DNA from: Firmicutes bacterium UBA1426
GTDB lineage: Bacteria > Bacillota > Clostridia > Peptostreptococcales > Anaerovoracaceae
Assembly: GCA_002329675.1 (NCBI GenBank)
Contig: DCUA01000222.1
Coordinates: 1-5,360 of the forward strand
DNA: 5,360 nt
Direction of reading: 5' to 3'
Positions within the stretch are counted from its first letter, which is position 1, and the number at the start of each line of letters is the position of its first letter. Positions 4,069 through 5,360 of the stretch are shown one piece after another. Both the position numbers and the translations under genes were made by a program. The notes beneath the pieces are model-generated. The model saw nothing but the letters and a program-made list of their open reading frames with translations. It was not told the origin of the DNA and searched no databases.

Positions 4069-5360
4069 TTTGAATGGATTAGCTTGATACAAATACCTGT
4101 GGTGATATATGCGATCAACTTCATGATCGCTTTTGCGATCATTTTTTTGGAACGGAAAAATCCCTCATCCTCTCTTGCATGGATCATGGTGTTGTTCATG
4201 CTACCGGGTGTGGGGATTTTTCTTTATCTTCTGATCTCCCAGAACATCTCCCGCCAGAAAATTTTCAGGCTTTCCAGCTACGAGGCTTCCGTGATCGATA
4301 GTGCTCTGAAAGATCAGACTCAAAGCGTTCAGAACGGCGAATTTATTTTCAGCAACTGTGAGGCTGAAAAGTGGCAGGATATGGTTTTACTCCATCAGCG
4401 CTACTCGAGATCCTTTTATACACAAGATAACAGTATCTCCATATTCACAGACGGGATGCAGAAGTTTGAATCCTTATTCCGTGAAATATCAGAAGCCACT
4501 CAATCCATTAACGTGATGTACTTTATCATCAAAAACGATAAGATGGGTAAGACATTCATCAACGCACTTACGGAGAAAGCCCGGGAAGGAGTTGAAGTCC
4601 GGCTTCTGGTAGATGCCCTTGGTGGCCGGCGGTTGAATGCCAATGCATTAAAAGATTTTAAAGAAGCCGGCGGAAAATATGCATTTTTCTTTGCACCTAA
4701 GCTGAAATTTCTCACCATGAAACTGAATTACCGTAATCACAGAAAACTGGTGATCATTGATGGCAAAATCGGATACTTAGGCGGGTTTAATGTTGCGGAT
4801 GAATATGTAGGAAGAAGTAAAAAGTTTGGCCATTGGAGGGATACTCATCTGCGGTTGACCGGCAGCTGTGTGCAGGACATGAATGCCCGCTTTCTTTTGG
4901 ATTGGCGCTCTGCCAGTAAAGAAAATGTTCTATTGGCTTCTGCATATTTTAGCAGCGTTATCGATGAAGGCACTTCCGGTATCCAAATCGTCTCCAGCGG
5001 TCCCGAATCACGGCGGTCCGAGATTAAACGGGGTTATCTGAAAATGATTTCTTCAGCCAAGAAGAGCATCTATATACAGACGCCATATTTTGTACCGGAT
5101 AAAAGCATCGTGGAATCATTAAAAAACGCCATATTCTCCGGCGTGGATGTCCGCATCATGATTCCAAATCAGCCGGATCACATGTTCGTTTACTGGGCAA
5201 CATTAGCTAACGTGGGAGATCTTCTCAAATGCGGGGCCAAGATCTACATCTACGAAAAAGGGTTCCTTCATGCAAAGAACATATGCGCAGACGGGGAAGT
5301 GGCTTCAGTGGGGTCAGCGAACTTCGACATGCGCAGCTTTTATTTAAGTTTCGAAGTAAA
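4066..5360 (+). CDS. cls: Cardiolipin synthase (phospholipase D superfamily), 3' end cut off
   Basis: This is a membrane enzyme that joins two phosphatidylglycerol molecules to give cardiolipin and glycerol. The visible 431 codons run off the window; family members are usually about 480-510 residues, so only the tail is missing. Two N-terminal membrane helices (about 5-25 and 35-56) carry the typical FLERKNPSSSLAW and LPGVGIFLYLL stretches. The first HKD motif is H225-x-K227-x4-D232 (NHRKLVIIDG), followed by GGFN. The second is H402-x-K404-x4-D409 (LHAKNICADG), followed by GSANFDMRSF. Both catalytic motifs are intact, so the enzyme should be active. The gene follows trxA by 37 bp without its own obvious promoter. 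Its start is TTG. A terminator-like hairpin lies within codons 20-28. Identification as a bacterial Cls is secure; assignment to a specific paralogue is not attempted. Confidence 0.95.
   Translation, partial: MFEWISLIQIPVVIYAINFMIAFAIIFLERKNPSSSLAWIMVLFMLPGVGIFLYLLISQNISRQKIFRLSSYEASVIDSALKDQTQSVQNGEFIFSNCEAEKWQDMVLLHQRYSRSFYTQDNSISIFTDGMQKFESLFREISEATQSINVMYFIIKNDKMGKTFINALTEKAREGVEVRLLVDALGGRRLNANALKDFKEAGGKYAFFFAPKLKFLTMKLNYRNHRKLVIIDGKIGYLGGFNVADEYVGRSKKFGHWRDTHLRLTGSCVQDMNARFLLDWRSASKENVLLASAYFSSVIDEGTSGIQIVSSGPESRRSEIKRGYLKMISSAKKSIYIQTPYFVPDKSIVESLKNAIFSGVDVRIMIPNQPDHMFVYWATLANVGDLLKCGAKIYIYEKGFLHAKNICADGEVASVGSANFDMRSFYLSFEV
4111..4148 (+). terminator. Terminator-like hairpin with a competing upstream hairpin, inside the cls 5' coding region
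   Basis: ATGATCGC (4123-4130) and GCGATCAT (4135-4142) form a perfect 8-bp stem with a TTTT loop, directly followed by T6 (4143-4148). This has the form of an intrinsic terminator reading rightward. A further copy of GCGATCA at 4111-4117 can instead pair with TGATCGC (4124-4130) over 7 bp with a 6-base loop, which would prevent the terminator stem. The element begins 45 bases into cls and ends 120 bases after the trxA stop. The bases also encode part of the first membrane helix. The stem is short and half A/T, so its strength is uncertain. Confidence 0.5.

Noticed and set aside
4500..4718. 72-codon minus-strand frame opposite cls, and a 71-codon frame at 3984-4199.
   Set aside because: Both are antisense to clearly coding DNA (Cls catalytic region; trxA end and Cls membrane helices) and show no independent signals.

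Overview
The window reads as ordinary chromosomal DNA from a low-to-moderate-GC Gram-positive bacterium, most likely a member of the Clostridia (Bacillota). This placement is inferred from strong AGGAG-type ribosome binding sites, two TTG starts, sigma-A promoters with TGnTATAAT-like extended -10 elements, and the protein families present. No mobile element, CRISPR array, tRNA or rRNA was seen.

Layout, left to right. Bases 1-216 are non-coding. They hold a perfect 14-bp inverted repeat (21-34 / 108-121), several 9-mers resembling DnaA boxes including one perfect TTATCCACA, and a knot of short overlapping inverted repeats. Bases 217-933 (minus) encode a small multi-spanning site-2-type zinc metalloprotease. 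A 122-bp divergent region with two back-to-back promoters separates it from 1056-2144 (plus), a cysteine-rich protein with four LysM repeats and a roughly 100-residue proline-rich linker. That gene converges on glyA (2199-3440, minus; serine hydroxymethyltransferase), with a strong intrinsic terminator between them that serves glyA. A 261-bp divergent region holds the glyA promoter and the trxA promoter, each followed by a leader of about 85-90 nt that contains an inverted repeat. Then come thioredoxin (3702-4028, plus) and, 37 bp on, a cardiolipin synthase (4066 to beyond the window end, plus).

How the genes relate. The four complete genes and the cut-off fifth are mostly housekeeping: one-carbon/glycine metabolism (GlyA), thiol redox (Trx), anionic phospholipid synthesis (Cls) and intramembrane proteolysis (M50). 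The LysM protein is the accessory-looking gene: no signal peptide, a Cys pair bracketing each LysM repeat, and an extended Pro-rich spacer. These traits could fit a spore-coat or envelope-associated protein, but that is inference. trxA and cls are in line and probably share a transcript.

The most interesting signal is in the first codons of cls. A perfect 8-bp hairpin followed by T6 (4123-4148) looks like an intrinsic terminator, and a third copy of the same heptamer just upstream (4111-4117) can form a competing hairpin. This is an attenuator-like arrangement inside a coding region. Second in interest are the Cys-bracketed LysM protein and the DnaA-box-like cluster at the left edge.
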